Shown: piece after piece, positions 1 through 7,758 of the stretch
How positions within the stretch are numbered: position 1 is the first letter of the stretch
How the letters are laid out: each line of letters begins with the position of its first letter
NCBI GenBank assembly: GCA_002329665.1
Contig: DCTV01000043.1
Span: 7,908-24,469 of the forward strand
Source of the DNA: Christensenella sp. UBA1431
GTDB taxonomy: Bacteria; Bacillota; Clostridia; Christensenellales; UBA1431
Length of the DNA stretch: 16,562 bases
Direction: 5' to 3'
Notes under the pieces: model-generated
Told to the model about the DNA's origin: nothing
Databases searched by the model: none
What the model saw: the letters and a program-made list of their open reading frames with translations, nothing else
Program-made: the position numbers and the translations under genes

Positions 1-493
1 CGATAAGGCTACCCTCGCCCTCGAACGATCCGGCCATCGTGCCGTCCGGGCGGACGAGGCAGACCTGCCGCGGCTTCTTCGCTTCCGGGCGCCCGTCCAC
101 CGCAAACACCAGGTACGCTTTGGCGTGCGCCTCCATCTCCCTGACAAGGGCGGTAAACACTTCGAGGTTGCCCGGGTCGCCCGCGTCGATATAGTCGATC
201 AGAATCTCGCCGGTGCCGCCGCAGATCATGTCGGTATCGGCCGCGTCCTTGGCGGTAAGATTAAACGGGTAGATGACCGGCTGCCTGGTCTTGAGGACCT
301 CGCGCGCGCGCTTTATGGCCATGGCCTCGAGCAGGCCCCCTCCGATCGTGCCCCGTATCGAGTCGTCGGGGAGAACGGCCATCTTCGCGCCCGCCGAGCG
401 CGGCGCCGACCCGTTTTCGCTGATGATGACGGCCAGCACGAAGCTTATCCCGTTTTCAAGCAGTTCGATGATGTCCCTGTAGAGATGAATCAT
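1..493 (-). CDS. XdhC/CoxI-family molybdenum-enzyme maturation factor (partial, C-terminus outside window)
   Basis: XdhC proteins hold the molybdenum cofactor, promote its sulfuration and insert it into xanthine-dehydrogenase-type enzymes in the cytoplasm. The 164 visible residues carry the N-terminal XdhC/CoxI signature: a GSAPR motif at residues 28-32 and GTIGGGLLE at 48-56, after an amphipathic first helix. The ATG at 493 has AAGGAG about 6 nt upstream. It starts 24 nt after the stop of the C-GCAxxG-C-C gene, so it is the last visible gene of the aldehyde oxidoreductase operon. The usual C-terminal Rossmann domain, if present, lies beyond position 1. Family assignment is firm. That it serves the oxidoreductase at 4216-6945 is inferred from context. 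Confidence 0.88.
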   Translation of the reverse strand, partial: MIHLYRDIIELLENGISFVLAVIISENGSAPRSAGAKMAVLPDDSIRGTIGGGLLEAMAIKRAREVLKTRQPVIYPFNLTAKDAADTDMICGGTGEILIDYIDAGDPGNLEVFTALVREMEAHAKAYLVFAVDGRPEAKKPRQVCLVRPDGTMAGSFEGEGSLI

Positions 494-517
494 AGGTCTC
501 TCCTTTATGCGTTCTTC

Positions 518-952
518 TTACATAAGGTCGTAACCGTTATCGGCCAGTATCTCCATCGCTTTGAAATATACGCCCTGTACGATCTTCGGGCAACGCTTCT
601 TCCGGTTGGCCATGTCGCCTTGAAGGATACTGGAACAATCCTCGCCTCCGTATGCCCCGCCGACTTCCTCTTCGAACCATTCGACCAGTGAAACGATCAT
701 GTCGTTGAGCCTGTCGTCCGCCCTTTCATCGGGCGCGCCCTTGCCCGCATAGTACGCGATCAGGCAGGCGCCGCCGGTGAGCGCGCCGCAGGTCTTCCCG
801 GAAAAGCCGAGTCCGCCCGCCAGCCCGCCCAGCGCGCGGACAAGGTCCGGGTTCTGCTTGCCTTCGGCTTCCAGCCGCAGCATCAGCAGGATCTGTGAGC
901 AGAAAAACCCCTGCGATGAAAGCTCCATCAGCCGCATCAGAAAATCGTCCAT
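518..952 (-). CDS. C-GCAxxG-C-C family putative redox protein (DVU_1555-like)
   Basis: This 144-aa soluble protein belongs to the C_GCAxxG_C_C family, small cysteine-rich proteins of unknown reaction thought to be redox-active or to bind a metal or cluster. With the start at 952 the cysteines fall at 18 (in the FFCSQ helix), 55 (KTCGALTGG), 63, 106 and 121, the spacing expected of the family. The frame is open up to 994, which would overlap the methyltransferase by 35 nt. I prefer the ATG at 952 because it begins 7 nt after the methyltransferase stop, has GAGGAG 11 nt upstream, and gives the family's usual N-terminus. In Desulfovibrio aldehyde-oxidoreductase loci a protein of this family sits at the same place. 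A role in cofactor handling or electron transfer is inferred. Confidence 0.85.
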   Translation of the reverse strand: MDDFLMRLMELSSQGFFCSQILLMLRLEAEGKQNPDLVRALGGLAGGLGFSGKTCGALTGGACLIAYYAGKGAPDERADDRLNDMIVSLVEWFEEEVGGAYGGEDCSSILQGDMANRKKRCPKIVQGVYFKAMEILADNGYDLM

Positions 953-959
953 CGTAAAG

Positions 960-1595
960 TCAGCTCCTCTCTCCACGCGGATCGTATTTAGCAACCATGA
1001 TGAAGTATCCCGGCCTGCACGACAGGTCGCCTTTCGTGCAGATGTCTTTCAATCGCGCGATGTCGCCGAGTTCCCAGAGCGCGCGCGCAACGAAGCGTTC
1101 CATTACGCCGGAGCAGTCCTCCCAGCGCAGCAAGGAAAAGCCCGCCGCGGCGAGCGCGTCCTTCCATTCCCGCTCCGGTTCCGGCGCCGCCTTGTCGTAA
1201 ACGTCGGACACCATCAGCTTCCCGCCGCGCCTGAGCACGCGCGCGCACTCGCCGAGCACGGTGGCGCGGTCGTCGAGCGCGTTGAGGCTGCATTCGAAAA
1301 GCAGCGCGTCCATCGAGCGCGCTTCAAACGGCAGGGACCGGGCGTCTGCGAGGAACACCGGCACCCCGTGACGCTTTCGCGCACAGCCAGCAAGGAGCGC
1401 GGAACTGTCCACGCCCGAGGCGTCGAATCCCTGCGCGCGCAAAAAAGCCACGCCGGCCCCCGTCCCGCAGCCGATGTCCGCCACCCGCGCGCCGTGTAAA
1501 AGCCCGGCTGATTCCAGCATCCGCCGGGTGAGGCCTCGGCCGCCGGGGTGCATCTCGTCGCTCATCCACGCTTCCCAAACGCTGATTTCGCTCAT
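960..1595 (-). CDS. class I SAM-dependent methyltransferase (DVU_1556-like)
   Basis: A 211-aa cytoplasmic Rossmann-fold methyltransferase. Motif I, VADIGCGTGAG, is at residues 38-48. The acidic residue that holds the SAM ribose is D63, motif II is around 82-86 (LADAR), and the post-II loop with LLFECSLNAL is at 98-107. The start ATG overlaps the stop of the 75-aa redox protein in an ATGA junction (1592-1595), which indicates translational coupling. The methyl acceptor is unknown. Conserved linkage with a molybdopterin aldehyde oxidoreductase suggests a step in cofactor or enzyme maturation. The C-terminal half contains an unusual cysteine-containing stretch (DICTKGDLSC) that could bind a metal. 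Family is certain, substrate unknown. Confidence 0.88.
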   Translation of the reverse strand: MSEISVWEAWMSDEMHPGGRGLTRRMLESAGLLHGARVADIGCGTGAGVAFLRAQGFDASGVDSSALLAGCARKRHGVPVFLADARSLPFEARSMDALLFECSLNALDDRATVLGECARVLRRGGKLMVSDVYDKAAPEPEREWKDALAAAGFSLLRWEDCSGVMERFVARALWELGDIARLKDICTKGDLSCRPGYFIMVAKYDPRGERS

Positions 1596-1819
1596 TTGTC
1601 CTCCAGCGACTTCTCCACCTGCAACATCCTCCCCAGCGCGAGTTCCTCAGGGATGTAGACGAGGCCGCACCGGCTGCATTTCGGCAGGTTCACCGGGAAG
1701 CTGCTGCCCAGATAGGAGAGCGTGACCGTGCCGATAACAAGCGGTATCCCGCATTTGTGGCAAACCATCTCCCCCGCTTCCGAAAGGTCGACGCCGCTGT
1801 CGTACGTTTCCTGGCTCAT
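1592..1819 (-). CDS. small two-CxxC redox/zinc-ribbon protein (DVU_1557-like)
   Basis: A 75-aa protein with two CxxC knuckles: C20/C23 (VCHKCG) and C48/C51 (KCSRCG). These could bind one zinc or iron as a zinc ribbon or rubredoxin-like site. A charged C-terminal helix follows (VEKSLEDK at the end). The frame is open further upstream, but the ATG at 1819 is preceded by GAGGTG at a good distance and starts 2 nt after the stop of the 758-aa oxidoreductase. The longer version would run deep into that gene. It is coupled to the methyltransferase through ATGA. I recall the same gene order in Desulfovibrio, where the protein is classed as a redox protein, but the metal and function are not shown by the sequence. 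Confidence 0.82.
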   Translation of the reverse strand: MSQETYDSGVDLSEAGEMVCHKCGIPLVIGTVTLSYLGSSFPVNLPKCSRCGLVYIPEELALGRMLQVEKSLEDK

Positions 1820-1821
1820 GT

Positions 1822-4098
1822 TCACACCTCTATATCCATGCGGTGGCTGTACGCCCTGTGCACCCTGAATCCGCCGTTTTCGGGAGTGTACCATACCCAG
1901 TAAGTGACGGCGCCCGACTTGTGGGATGCGACGAACCGCCCCGTGGCCTTATCGAGGATCTTGTTCCCCGATTCCTCGGCGGCTGCGACAGCCCTTGCGA
2001 TGTCCTCTTTGAGGATCATGCGCTCTTCCACGTCTTTTTCCACCTGTTCGTCCAACGTGACGGATACAGCGTAACCGGATTCCAATGCTTCCTCCCCCCA
2101 TATCTCCCTTAACAGTTGTGCCCTGAGCCCTTCGCGGTTCTCCCTGCGGAGCGAATACCCCGCTACCCCGGTCTCCTTAGCGCTATCCGCCGGATAGACC
2201 AGCTCGAGAAGATGCACCGCGCGGCTGTCTTCTCGGAGGATACTGTCGCGGCAGTTGATGCAGTAGGTCAGATAGTCCGACCCGCTCTGCCCGGCGCAGC
2301 GCGCCGCCATCTCGCGGCCGACGTTTGGGTTCGCGTAGTCCGTGAGCCCGCCGTACCCGCAGCATTGCGTGATCTCCCGCGCGTACCTGGGTTCCTCAAG
2401 CGTATATCCCATCTTTTCGGCGAGGCGGCGCACGCCGTCCTGTACGTCGGGCGCATGCCGCGTGGTGCAGGCGTCCTGTACGGCCAACACGCGCCCTTTC
2501 CCGTCGACAAAGTTTTCGGGGAGGCCAGTTTTGGACAGGACGTCCCATATCCCGCGCACCCGCATCCGGGGGTAGTGTGCCTTGAACACCGTAAAGCAGG
2601 TAGGGCAGGCGGCAATCACCTCCGGCTCGCCCAGGGACGCCCACGCCCCGGTCAGTTTCTCGACGGTCTCTTCGAAGAGCCGCTCTCTCCCGGCCCAATC
2701 CGCGATCACGCCGCAGCATCCGAGCATCAGGCCCACGCCGCCCGCAAGCCGCGAAGAAAGGTCCGCGTAGGCGCGCTTCACGAGGCCGGGCGCGGACGCG
2801 CCCAGCTGGCAGCCGGGGAAGAACACGTACCTGCTCTTTTCATGCCCCGGCTGGTTGCGCGCGAGGAAATAGGCGTCCGAGTTGCTGTGCGCCAGGTCCC
2901 GCAGCGCAAAGTCATGGGCAGACGGAGGCATCTTTTTGGTACGCACCATCTCCCTGCGGGCCTGCAGGCAGACCTCGCCCATGTTCAGGCCGTTGGGGCA
3001 GATCGCGGCGCACTGCCCGCAGAGGCTGCACGAGTTGATCATCTCGTTTCCGTGGCGCATCCCCATCACGATCGTAAGGTTATTGTACACTTCGCGCACG
3101 TACCGTTTGGGATACGATTTGTAGTGCGCGAGGAACGCGCAGCCCTTCACGCATTCGAGGCACTGGCACTGGATGCACCGCTGCGCTTCCTTCTGCGCTT
3201 CCTCCTTCGTGTACGCGCCGTCCGGCCCCGAAGGGGAAACGGCCGCGTGCGGCTCGATCCTCTCCGTGTCGGTATAAAGCTCCGTCTTGAACGCGCCTTC
3301 TCTCTCCCGCCCACTCGCGAGGGACACTCCCTGCAGGAACCGGTCTATCGATATCGCGGCGCGGCGGCCGTCGCCGACGGCGGCAATCGGCGAGCAATTC
3401 TTTAACCGCATCCTTCCACCCGCGAACACTTTCTCTATCCTGGTGGCAAGTGTGGTTTCATCCGTTTCCCCGAGTTCTTCGAACCCTTCTGCGCTTCCGG
3501 CGGCGACATATACGGCGTCATACCGCTCAGTAATATCGCTGAACGGCACGCCGCCTCGGCCGACCGGCTCGTTCAGTCGTATCGTGACCGGGAGCGGTTC
3601 GAGCACTTTCAGGTCCGTCTCCAGAAGTTCGGGCGGGAGTTTTTCCGGCGGCAGCGCCAAAAGGCTGCCCCCGGGCCTGTCGCTTTTTTCGTACAGCGTG
3701 ACCTGGTACCCTTTCCTGCCCAGTTCCGCTGCGGCACAAAGCCCGCTTAGACCTCCGCCCACCACGGCGACTTCTTTGTCGCGCTTCCTTAAAAACACGC
3801 TGCGCTGTTGCCTTGTCCCGTGTTCCACGCACGCGCGTTCCAAATTTCGGATCCGGATAGGGTCTCCCGCCTCACGCCGCTTGCACGCGGTCTGGCAGGG
3901 CGCATCGCAGATCCTGCTGACCACGGAGGGAAAGGCGACCGCTTTTGCGTAAACCGCAAGCGCCGCATCAAAATCTCCCTTCGCGACGGCCGCGGCCATT
4001 TTGCGCGCGTCCACATGCACCGGGCAGGCGGCCACGCACTCGGGCGGCTGTTCCTGTATGCACTTGGCTTCCAGTTCCCGCATGAGGTCCTGTTCCAT
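1822..4098 (-). CDS. pyridine nucleotide-disulfide oxidoreductase / dicluster Fe-S protein (DVU_1558-like)
   Basis: This 758-aa cytoplasmic electron-transfer protein is built from recognisable pieces. Residues 1-95 are a GltD/dihydropyrimidine-dehydrogenase-type Fe-S domain with C13, C21, C25 and C64, C68, C72. An FAD-binding domain starts with VAVVGGGLSGL at 110-120. A cysteine cluster at 308-320 is followed by a 4Fe-4S motif at C357, C360, C363, C367-P. Two HdrB/HdrD-type CCG segments follow: C430, the CC at 461-462, C498/C501; then the CC at 579-580, C613/C616. A C-terminal extension of about 120 residues has no motif I know. It lies directly downstream of the aldehyde oxidoreductase and probably passes electrons between it and another carrier. 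AAGGAGG precedes the ATG at 4098. Electron direction and partners are inferred. Confidence 0.9.
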   Translation of the reverse strand: MEQDLMRELEAKCIQEQPPECVAACPVHVDARKMAAAVAKGDFDAALAVYAKAVAFPSVVSRICDAPCQTACKRREAGDPIRIRNLERACVEHGTRQQRSVFLRKRDKEVAVVGGGLSGLCAAAELGRKGYQVTLYEKSDRPGGSLLALPPEKLPPELLETDLKVLEPLPVTIRLNEPVGRGGVPFSDITERYDAVYVAAGSAEGFEELGETDETTLATRIEKVFAGGRMRLKNCSPIAAVGDGRRAAISIDRFLQGVSLASGREREGAFKTELYTDTERIEPHAAVSPSGPDGAYTKEEAQKEAQRCIQCQCLECVKGCAFLAHYKSYPKRYVREVYNNLTIVMGMRHGNEMINSCSLCGQCAAICPNGLNMGEVCLQARREMVRTKKMPPSAHDFALRDLAHSNSDAYFLARNQPGHEKSRYVFFPGCQLGASAPGLVKRAYADLSSRLAGGVGLMLGCCGVIADWAGRERLFEETVEKLTGAWASLGEPEVIAACPTCFTVFKAHYPRMRVRGIWDVLSKTGLPENFVDGKGRVLAVQDACTTRHAPDVQDGVRRLAEKMGYTLEEPRYAREITQCCGYGGLTDYANPNVGREMAARCAGQSGSDYLTYCINCRDSILREDSRAVHLLELVYPADSAKETGVAGYSLRRENREGLRAQLLREIWGEEALESGYAVSVTLDEQVEKDVEERMILKEDIARAVAAAEESGNKILDKATGRFVASHKSGAVTYWVWYTPENGGFRVHRAYSHRMDIEV

Positions 4099-4156
4099 AG
4101 CAATCCCTCCTTCTGTCCTGTATTCGTCATAAGTATCGCCTGGTTTTTCGAGAGAA

Positions 4157-4190
4157 GGCCTGATACGTCAGTGCAGAGACGTATCAGGCC
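4157..4190 (-). other. intercistronic hairpin between oxidoreductase and dicluster genes
   Basis: Perfect 12-bp inverted repeat GGCCTGATACGT / ACGTATCAGGCC with a 10-nt loop, 26 nt past the stop of the aldehyde oxidoreductase. The flanks GAGAG and CTCTC can extend it across an internal loop. No run of U follows on either strand, so it is not a standard intrinsic terminator. It more likely stabilises the upstream mRNA or partly attenuates downstream genes. Confidence 0.7.
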
Positions 4191-4215
4191 GTAAGCTCTC
4201 TGCGCCGTAGTTTTG

Positions 4216-6945
4216 TTATTTGATTGCGTCGATTGCCGCCTTGACCTTTTCAGGCAGGGCGGGCACCGACGTCACCCTGGCGCCCGTCGCGTTGTAGATC
4301 GCGTTGAGGATCGCGGGGTGCGGCGCGGTCAGCGGGGCTTCGCCCACGCCCGCGGCGCCGAACGGACCGAGGGGCCGCGGCGTCTCTGTGTAGATGATCT
4401 CAAAGTCGTCGGGCACGTCGCGGATCGTGGGGATGCCGCAGCCGCGCAGCGAGGTGTGCTTCTTCAAATCTTCGAAGTCCTCGGTGAGCGCAAGCCCGAT
4501 GCCCTGTGCGATGCCGCCGTAGATCTGCCCGTCCACCACCGACTTGTTGATGATGGTGCCGACATCGGCTACAGTCAGGAATTTGACGACCTTGACCTTG
4601 CCGGTCTTCATGTCGACTTCCACTTCGGGCATGAACAGTTCGTACATATACACCGAGAACGGGTTGCCCTGCGCGTCATCCATGCTGCAGGCTGTGCATG
4701 CCGAGGCCACCCATTTGCCGTTGTACCTTAGCGGGATGTTCTCCGCTGCCATTTCGTCGTAGGTGCGGTAGGTGCCGTCCGGCTTCTGCATAGCCTTTAG
4801 AAGCATTTCGCAGCCAACCTTTATTGCGTTGCCTGTCATCACATTGCTGCGGCTGCCGCCGGCTGGTCCGCTATTGGGCGTAATACCCGTATCGTTCATA
4901 ACCAGCTTTATCTGGTTGGGTTTAAGGCCGAGCGGCCTGAGCGCTTCGTGGGCCATGGTCAGCGTTCCGATATCGGCGCCCTGCCCGTGGTCTTCCCAGG
5001 AGTCACCCACGAGCACCGTGCCGTCGGGCTGCAGTTCCACGAACGCTTCGGAGGAGTCGGGGCCGTCGAGGCCGCAGCCGTAGATGCCCAGCGAAAGGCC
5101 TACGCCGCGCCTGACCTCGTCGGTGGAGAGTTCCTTGCAGCGTTCCTTGGCCTCCTCGTAATGCGGGCGCAGCACGTCGAACATCTTCTCGAGGCAGTAC
5201 ACGTCCGGCTCACAGCCGTTGGGCGTCGTGGCGCCGGGACGGTAGATGTTCTTATAACGAAGTTCAAACGGGTCGACCCCCATCTTATCGGCCAGCATGT
5301 CCACGGCTATCTCCGAGGCGAGGAAGCTCTGCGGTGAGCCGTACGCGCGGAAAGCGCTGCCCCACGCGTGGTTGGTCGCGACGGTGTGGCCCTTCATGCG
5401 CACGTTCCGGATGTCGTACCCGGCGCCGATGAACTGCATCAGGCGCATGGTCAGAAGGTCGCCGAATTCCGAATACGGACCGTGGTCGATGATGCCGTCG
5501 GCTTCCAGTGCAGTGATCTTGCCGTCAGAATCCGCCGCCATCTTGATCTTCACGAACCCGGGCGAACGTTTTCCGGTGTACGTGATGCCCTGGAACATGT
5601 TGTAGGCCAGCGAAACGGGCTTGCCGCCGGTGGCCAGGCAGGCCACGCCGAGGAGCGCCTCCATCGTCGGGCTGAACTTATAGCCGAACGTACCGCCGGC
5701 CGGGTTCTGCACGATGCGCAGCTTCTCGGGTTCGATGCCGATACCGGGGCAGACCATCGCGTGGTGCAGGTGGATGCCGATGCTCTTGGAATGGATGGTC
5801 AGGCAGCCTGATTCGTCCATGTAGGCCAGGCCGCAGTCCGGCTCGATGGTAAGGTGCGGCTGACGGCTGCAGTACGTTTCGGTCTCGATGGTGTAGGCCG
5901 CCTTTTCGAACTCGGGCGCCGTTTCCCCGCCTTTGATGCAGTTGATCTGGTAGTATTCGTTGGGGACTCCGGGGTGGATTTCGATGGCGTCGGGCTCCAT
6001 GGCGGCCGGCGCGGACATGTAGGCGGGCAGGAGCTCGAGGTCCACTTTGACCTTCGCAGCCGCCGCCTGCGCGTTCTCGACGGTGTCCGCCGCCACGATC
6101 GCGATCGCATCGCCGAACTGGAACACCTTTTCGTCGCAGAGGATCGGGCGGTCCCAGCCGTCGCCCTTGTTGGTGGGGAATGTGATCAGGCCGGTGATCC
6201 GGTTCTTGCCGGGTACATCCTTATGCGTTATGACCTTGTACACGCCGGGCATCTTCTCGGCTTCGGAAGCGTCGATGCCCTTGATGTTGGCGTGGGAAAC
6301 GTCCGCCTGCACGAGCGCGAGGCGCAGGGTCCCCTCCGGCATCTGCAGGGCGACGTCGGCGCCGTAGTCCCAAGTGCCCGTGACTTTCCTTATCGCCGAT
6401 GGGCGATGGTATACCGTGCCCAGAATCTTGTTGCCGGTAGGCTTGAACAACAGGTCCTGTTTGCGCATCTCGCCGCGCAGTACCTTGGCCGCGTCCATCA
6501 CGGCGTCTACGAGAGGCTTGTAACCGGAACAGCGGCACACGTTCTGGTGCTTGGCAAACCATTCGCGCACCTCTTCGCGTGTCGGGCTGTCGTTCTCGTC
6601 CAGCAGAGCCTTGGCCGACATGATGAAGCCGGGGCTGCAGAACCCGCACTGCGCGCAGCCATGGCCCATCCAGGCCAGTTGCAGCGGATGCAGATTCTCG
6701 GGCGTGCCCAATCCCTCGATGGTCAGGACCACGTCGCCGTCCTCGATGCGCTTCATCTTGGTCACGCACGAGAGCGTGGCCTTGCCGTTGAGCAGGACCG
6801 TACATGCGCCGCACTGGCCTTGTCCGCACCCGACCTTGCAGCCTGTCAGCAACAGCTGTTTTCGCAGCACGTCGGCAAGCGAACTTTCCGGGTCAACGAT
6901 GAGCGTGCGGCTCGAACCGTTGATGTTGAGTACCTTTTTTTGCAT
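4216..6945 (-). CDS. mop: molybdopterin-dependent aldehyde oxidoreductase (Mop-like, DVU_1559-like)
   Basis: A 909-aa xanthine-oxidase-family enzyme that would oxidise aldehydes to carboxylates with water as oxygen donor. A plant-type 2Fe-2S domain has C40, C45, C48 and C60; a second 2Fe-2S domain has C100, C103, C137 and C139. The molybdopterin domains include GTFGYKFSP, FRAYGSPQ and HGQGADIG, and the catalytic Glu lies in GVGEAPLT. From memory these positions, including E869, coincide with those of D. gigas Mop, and long stretches are near-identical (for example GLITFPTNKGDGWDRPIL). No FAD domain is present, as in Mop. The frame is open to a GTG at 6954, but AGGAG overlaps that codon, so ATG 6945 is chosen. 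It is the central enzyme of the operon; the physiological aldehyde is unknown. Confidence 0.95.
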   Translation of the reverse strand: MQKKVLNINGSSRTLIVDPESSLADVLRKQLLLTGCKVGCGQGQCGACTVLLNGKATLSCVTKMKRIEDGDVVLTIEGLGTPENLHPLQLAWMGHGCAQCGFCSPGFIMSAKALLDENDSPTREEVREWFAKHQNVCRCSGYKPLVDAVMDAAKVLRGEMRKQDLLFKPTGNKILGTVYHRPSAIRKVTGTWDYGADVALQMPEGTLRLALVQADVSHANIKGIDASEAEKMPGVYKVITHKDVPGKNRITGLITFPTNKGDGWDRPILCDEKVFQFGDAIAIVAADTVENAQAAAAKVKVDLELLPAYMSAPAAMEPDAIEIHPGVPNEYYQINCIKGGETAPEFEKAAYTIETETYCSRQPHLTIEPDCGLAYMDESGCLTIHSKSIGIHLHHAMVCPGIGIEPEKLRIVQNPAGGTFGYKFSPTMEALLGVACLATGGKPVSLAYNMFQGITYTGKRSPGFVKIKMAADSDGKITALEADGIIDHGPYSEFGDLLTMRLMQFIGAGYDIRNVRMKGHTVATNHAWGSAFRAYGSPQSFLASEIAVDMLADKMGVDPFELRYKNIYRPGATTPNGCEPDVYCLEKMFDVLRPHYEEAKERCKELSTDEVRRGVGLSLGIYGCGLDGPDSSEAFVELQPDGTVLVGDSWEDHGQGADIGTLTMAHEALRPLGLKPNQIKLVMNDTGITPNSGPAGGSRSNVMTGNAIKVGCEMLLKAMQKPDGTYRTYDEMAAENIPLRYNGKWVASACTACSMDDAQGNPFSVYMYELFMPEVEVDMKTGKVKVVKFLTVADVGTIINKSVVDGQIYGGIAQGIGLALTEDFEDLKKHTSLRGCGIPTIRDVPDDFEIIYTETPRPLGPFGAAGVGEAPLTAPHPAILNAIYNATGARVTSVPALPEKVKAAIDAIK

Positions 6946-6953
6946 TCTCTTCA

Positions 6954-6958
6954 CTCCT
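6954..6958 (-). promoter_or_regulatory. ribosome binding site deciding the mop start
   Basis: AGGAG on the minus strand, 8 nt before the ATG at 6945. Its last base is also the first base of the upstream in-frame GTG (6952-6954), which therefore cannot be the start codon. The shorter protein also restores D. gigas Mop residue numbering. Confidence 0.75.
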
Positions 6959-7082
6959 TATGGTATTTTTGCTTACACACTGCCTTTAGCGACCCTGGTC
7001 CGCCAAAGACCGCAGGCATTTTTATTGCAACGCCCGCCGGGCAGGCATCCACAATGATCGATCGCGTCCTTTGTTTGCAGGC

Positions 7083-7487
7083 CTATGAATCGCAATGATG
7101 CTCGTCGGGCCCCTGACCGGATATATCCATCAGCTTTTTCAGGTAGGCGTCAGACAGGAATACGATGCTACTGGAGCGTCCGGTCATGTCTTCGCCTGTA
7201 AGCACGATTCCGTTGTCGTTTTCCTCGTACCCGAGTTGCAGATGGCGCCTGTAGAGCTGTCCCGTGGCGGAATCCACCAGTTCCATCACCACGTTGTTGG
7301 CCACGATCTGGTCGACGCCGGATTCCGGTTCCTTATCTTCTAAGAGATTCGAAAACACTCCCTCGAGCGCGGCGTAAAAACAGTTCCTTAGGGCCATCAC
7401 CTCGTCCCTTGAAGATGGAGCTGCTTTTTGGATCAGTTCCCCGATAAACGACTCTATCCTGGCTCCGATGTCCTCGTCTGTTGACAC
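7083..7487 (-). CDS. protein of unknown function, first gene of the aldehyde oxidoreductase operon
   Basis: I do not recognise this 134-aa family. The protein is acidic and soluble, with no signal peptide or membrane segment. Residues 1-55 look helical. A mixed strand/helix part follows with hydrophobic strands around NNVVMELVD and NGIVLTGED, then SSSIVFLSD, and a polar tail ending HHCD that could bind a metal. The start is GTG at 7487, with AAGGAGG 7 nt upstream. It follows the tandem leader RNA and precedes mop by about 137 nt. That gap holds only a weak GCCC/GGGC hairpin, so the two are probably co-transcribed. Its position suggests a maturation or regulatory role for the oxidoreductase, but nothing in the sequence proves one. 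GC-rich codon use matches the operon. Confidence 0.75.
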   Translation of the reverse strand: MSTDEDIGARIESFIGELIQKAAPSSRDEVMALRNCFYAALEGVFSNLLEDKEPESGVDQIVANNVVMELVDSATGQLYRRHLQLGYEENDNGIVLTGEDMTGRSSSIVFLSDAYLKKLMDISGQGPDEHHCDS

Positions 7488-7559
7488 TCTCGTCCCTCCT
7501 TGTGTTGTTTGTCGAATCCGTTGTCCGGACGATAAACAATAAAAGGCATATGGCCGTTT

Positions 7560-7583
7560 CCCACCGCGGTCGGACGCGGCGGG
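7560..7583 (-). promoter_or_regulatory. candidate expression-platform hairpin after the leader RNA
   Basis: Read on the minus strand, CCCGCCGCG pairs with CGCGGTGGG over 9 bp (one G·U) around a 6-nt loop. It begins on the last base of leader copy B, so the two folds may compete. A U-rich stretch (TTTTATTGTTT) follows only about 20 nt later, after a TATGCC that could pair with the GGCATA opening copy B. It could be a terminator or antiterminator element, but the exact switch is not resolved by eye. Confidence 0.5.
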
Positions 7584-7693
7584 GCATTCTCCTTCCCGAA
7601 CCGGGAAGCCAGCCGGTTTCCCCGCTGACCTTTTCGCCTGCCGGCATGTCCCTCAGGGGTGAAGCGCGACAGGCTCGGAGACAACTGTATGCC
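7583..7693 (-). promoter_or_regulatory. structured leader RNA, copy B (gene-proximal); candidate Moco/Tuco-type riboswitch
   Basis: A 111-nt element matching copy A over its whole length. On the minus strand, GGCAT/ATGCC and UCUCC/GGAGA close the fold, and GAGCC pairs with GGUUC next to a GGGAA bulge. UGUCG/CGGCA forms an arm carrying a CCC-CUGA-GGG hairpin. CAGCGGG/CCGGCUG (one G·G) is capped by a GAAA tetraloop. Several pairs are G·U, which would be A·C on the other strand, so the RNA is minus-strand and leads into the oxidoreductase operon. A molybdenum-cofactor riboswitch fits the gene context and overall shape, but I could not compare it with the family model. Confidence 0.6.
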
Positions 7694-7758
7694 AATAAAG
7701 AATCCTTATGAAATTATTAAAGACATAGAGCAACCGAAACAAACGTAAAAACGCGTTT

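Noticed and set aside
777..1499. Plus-strand open frame (240 codons)
   Set aside because: Shadow of the methyltransferase and C-GCAxxG genes; no family features.
2116..3405. Long plus-strand open frame (429 codons)
   Set aside because: It is antisense to the 758-aa dicluster flavoprotein, has no recognisable domain, and results from high GC with few stop codons.
5854..7098. Plus-strand open frame (414 codons)
   Set aside because: Antisense to mop and its upstream gap; low-complexity, His/Arg/Gly-rich translation without motifs. The minus-strand gene is certain.
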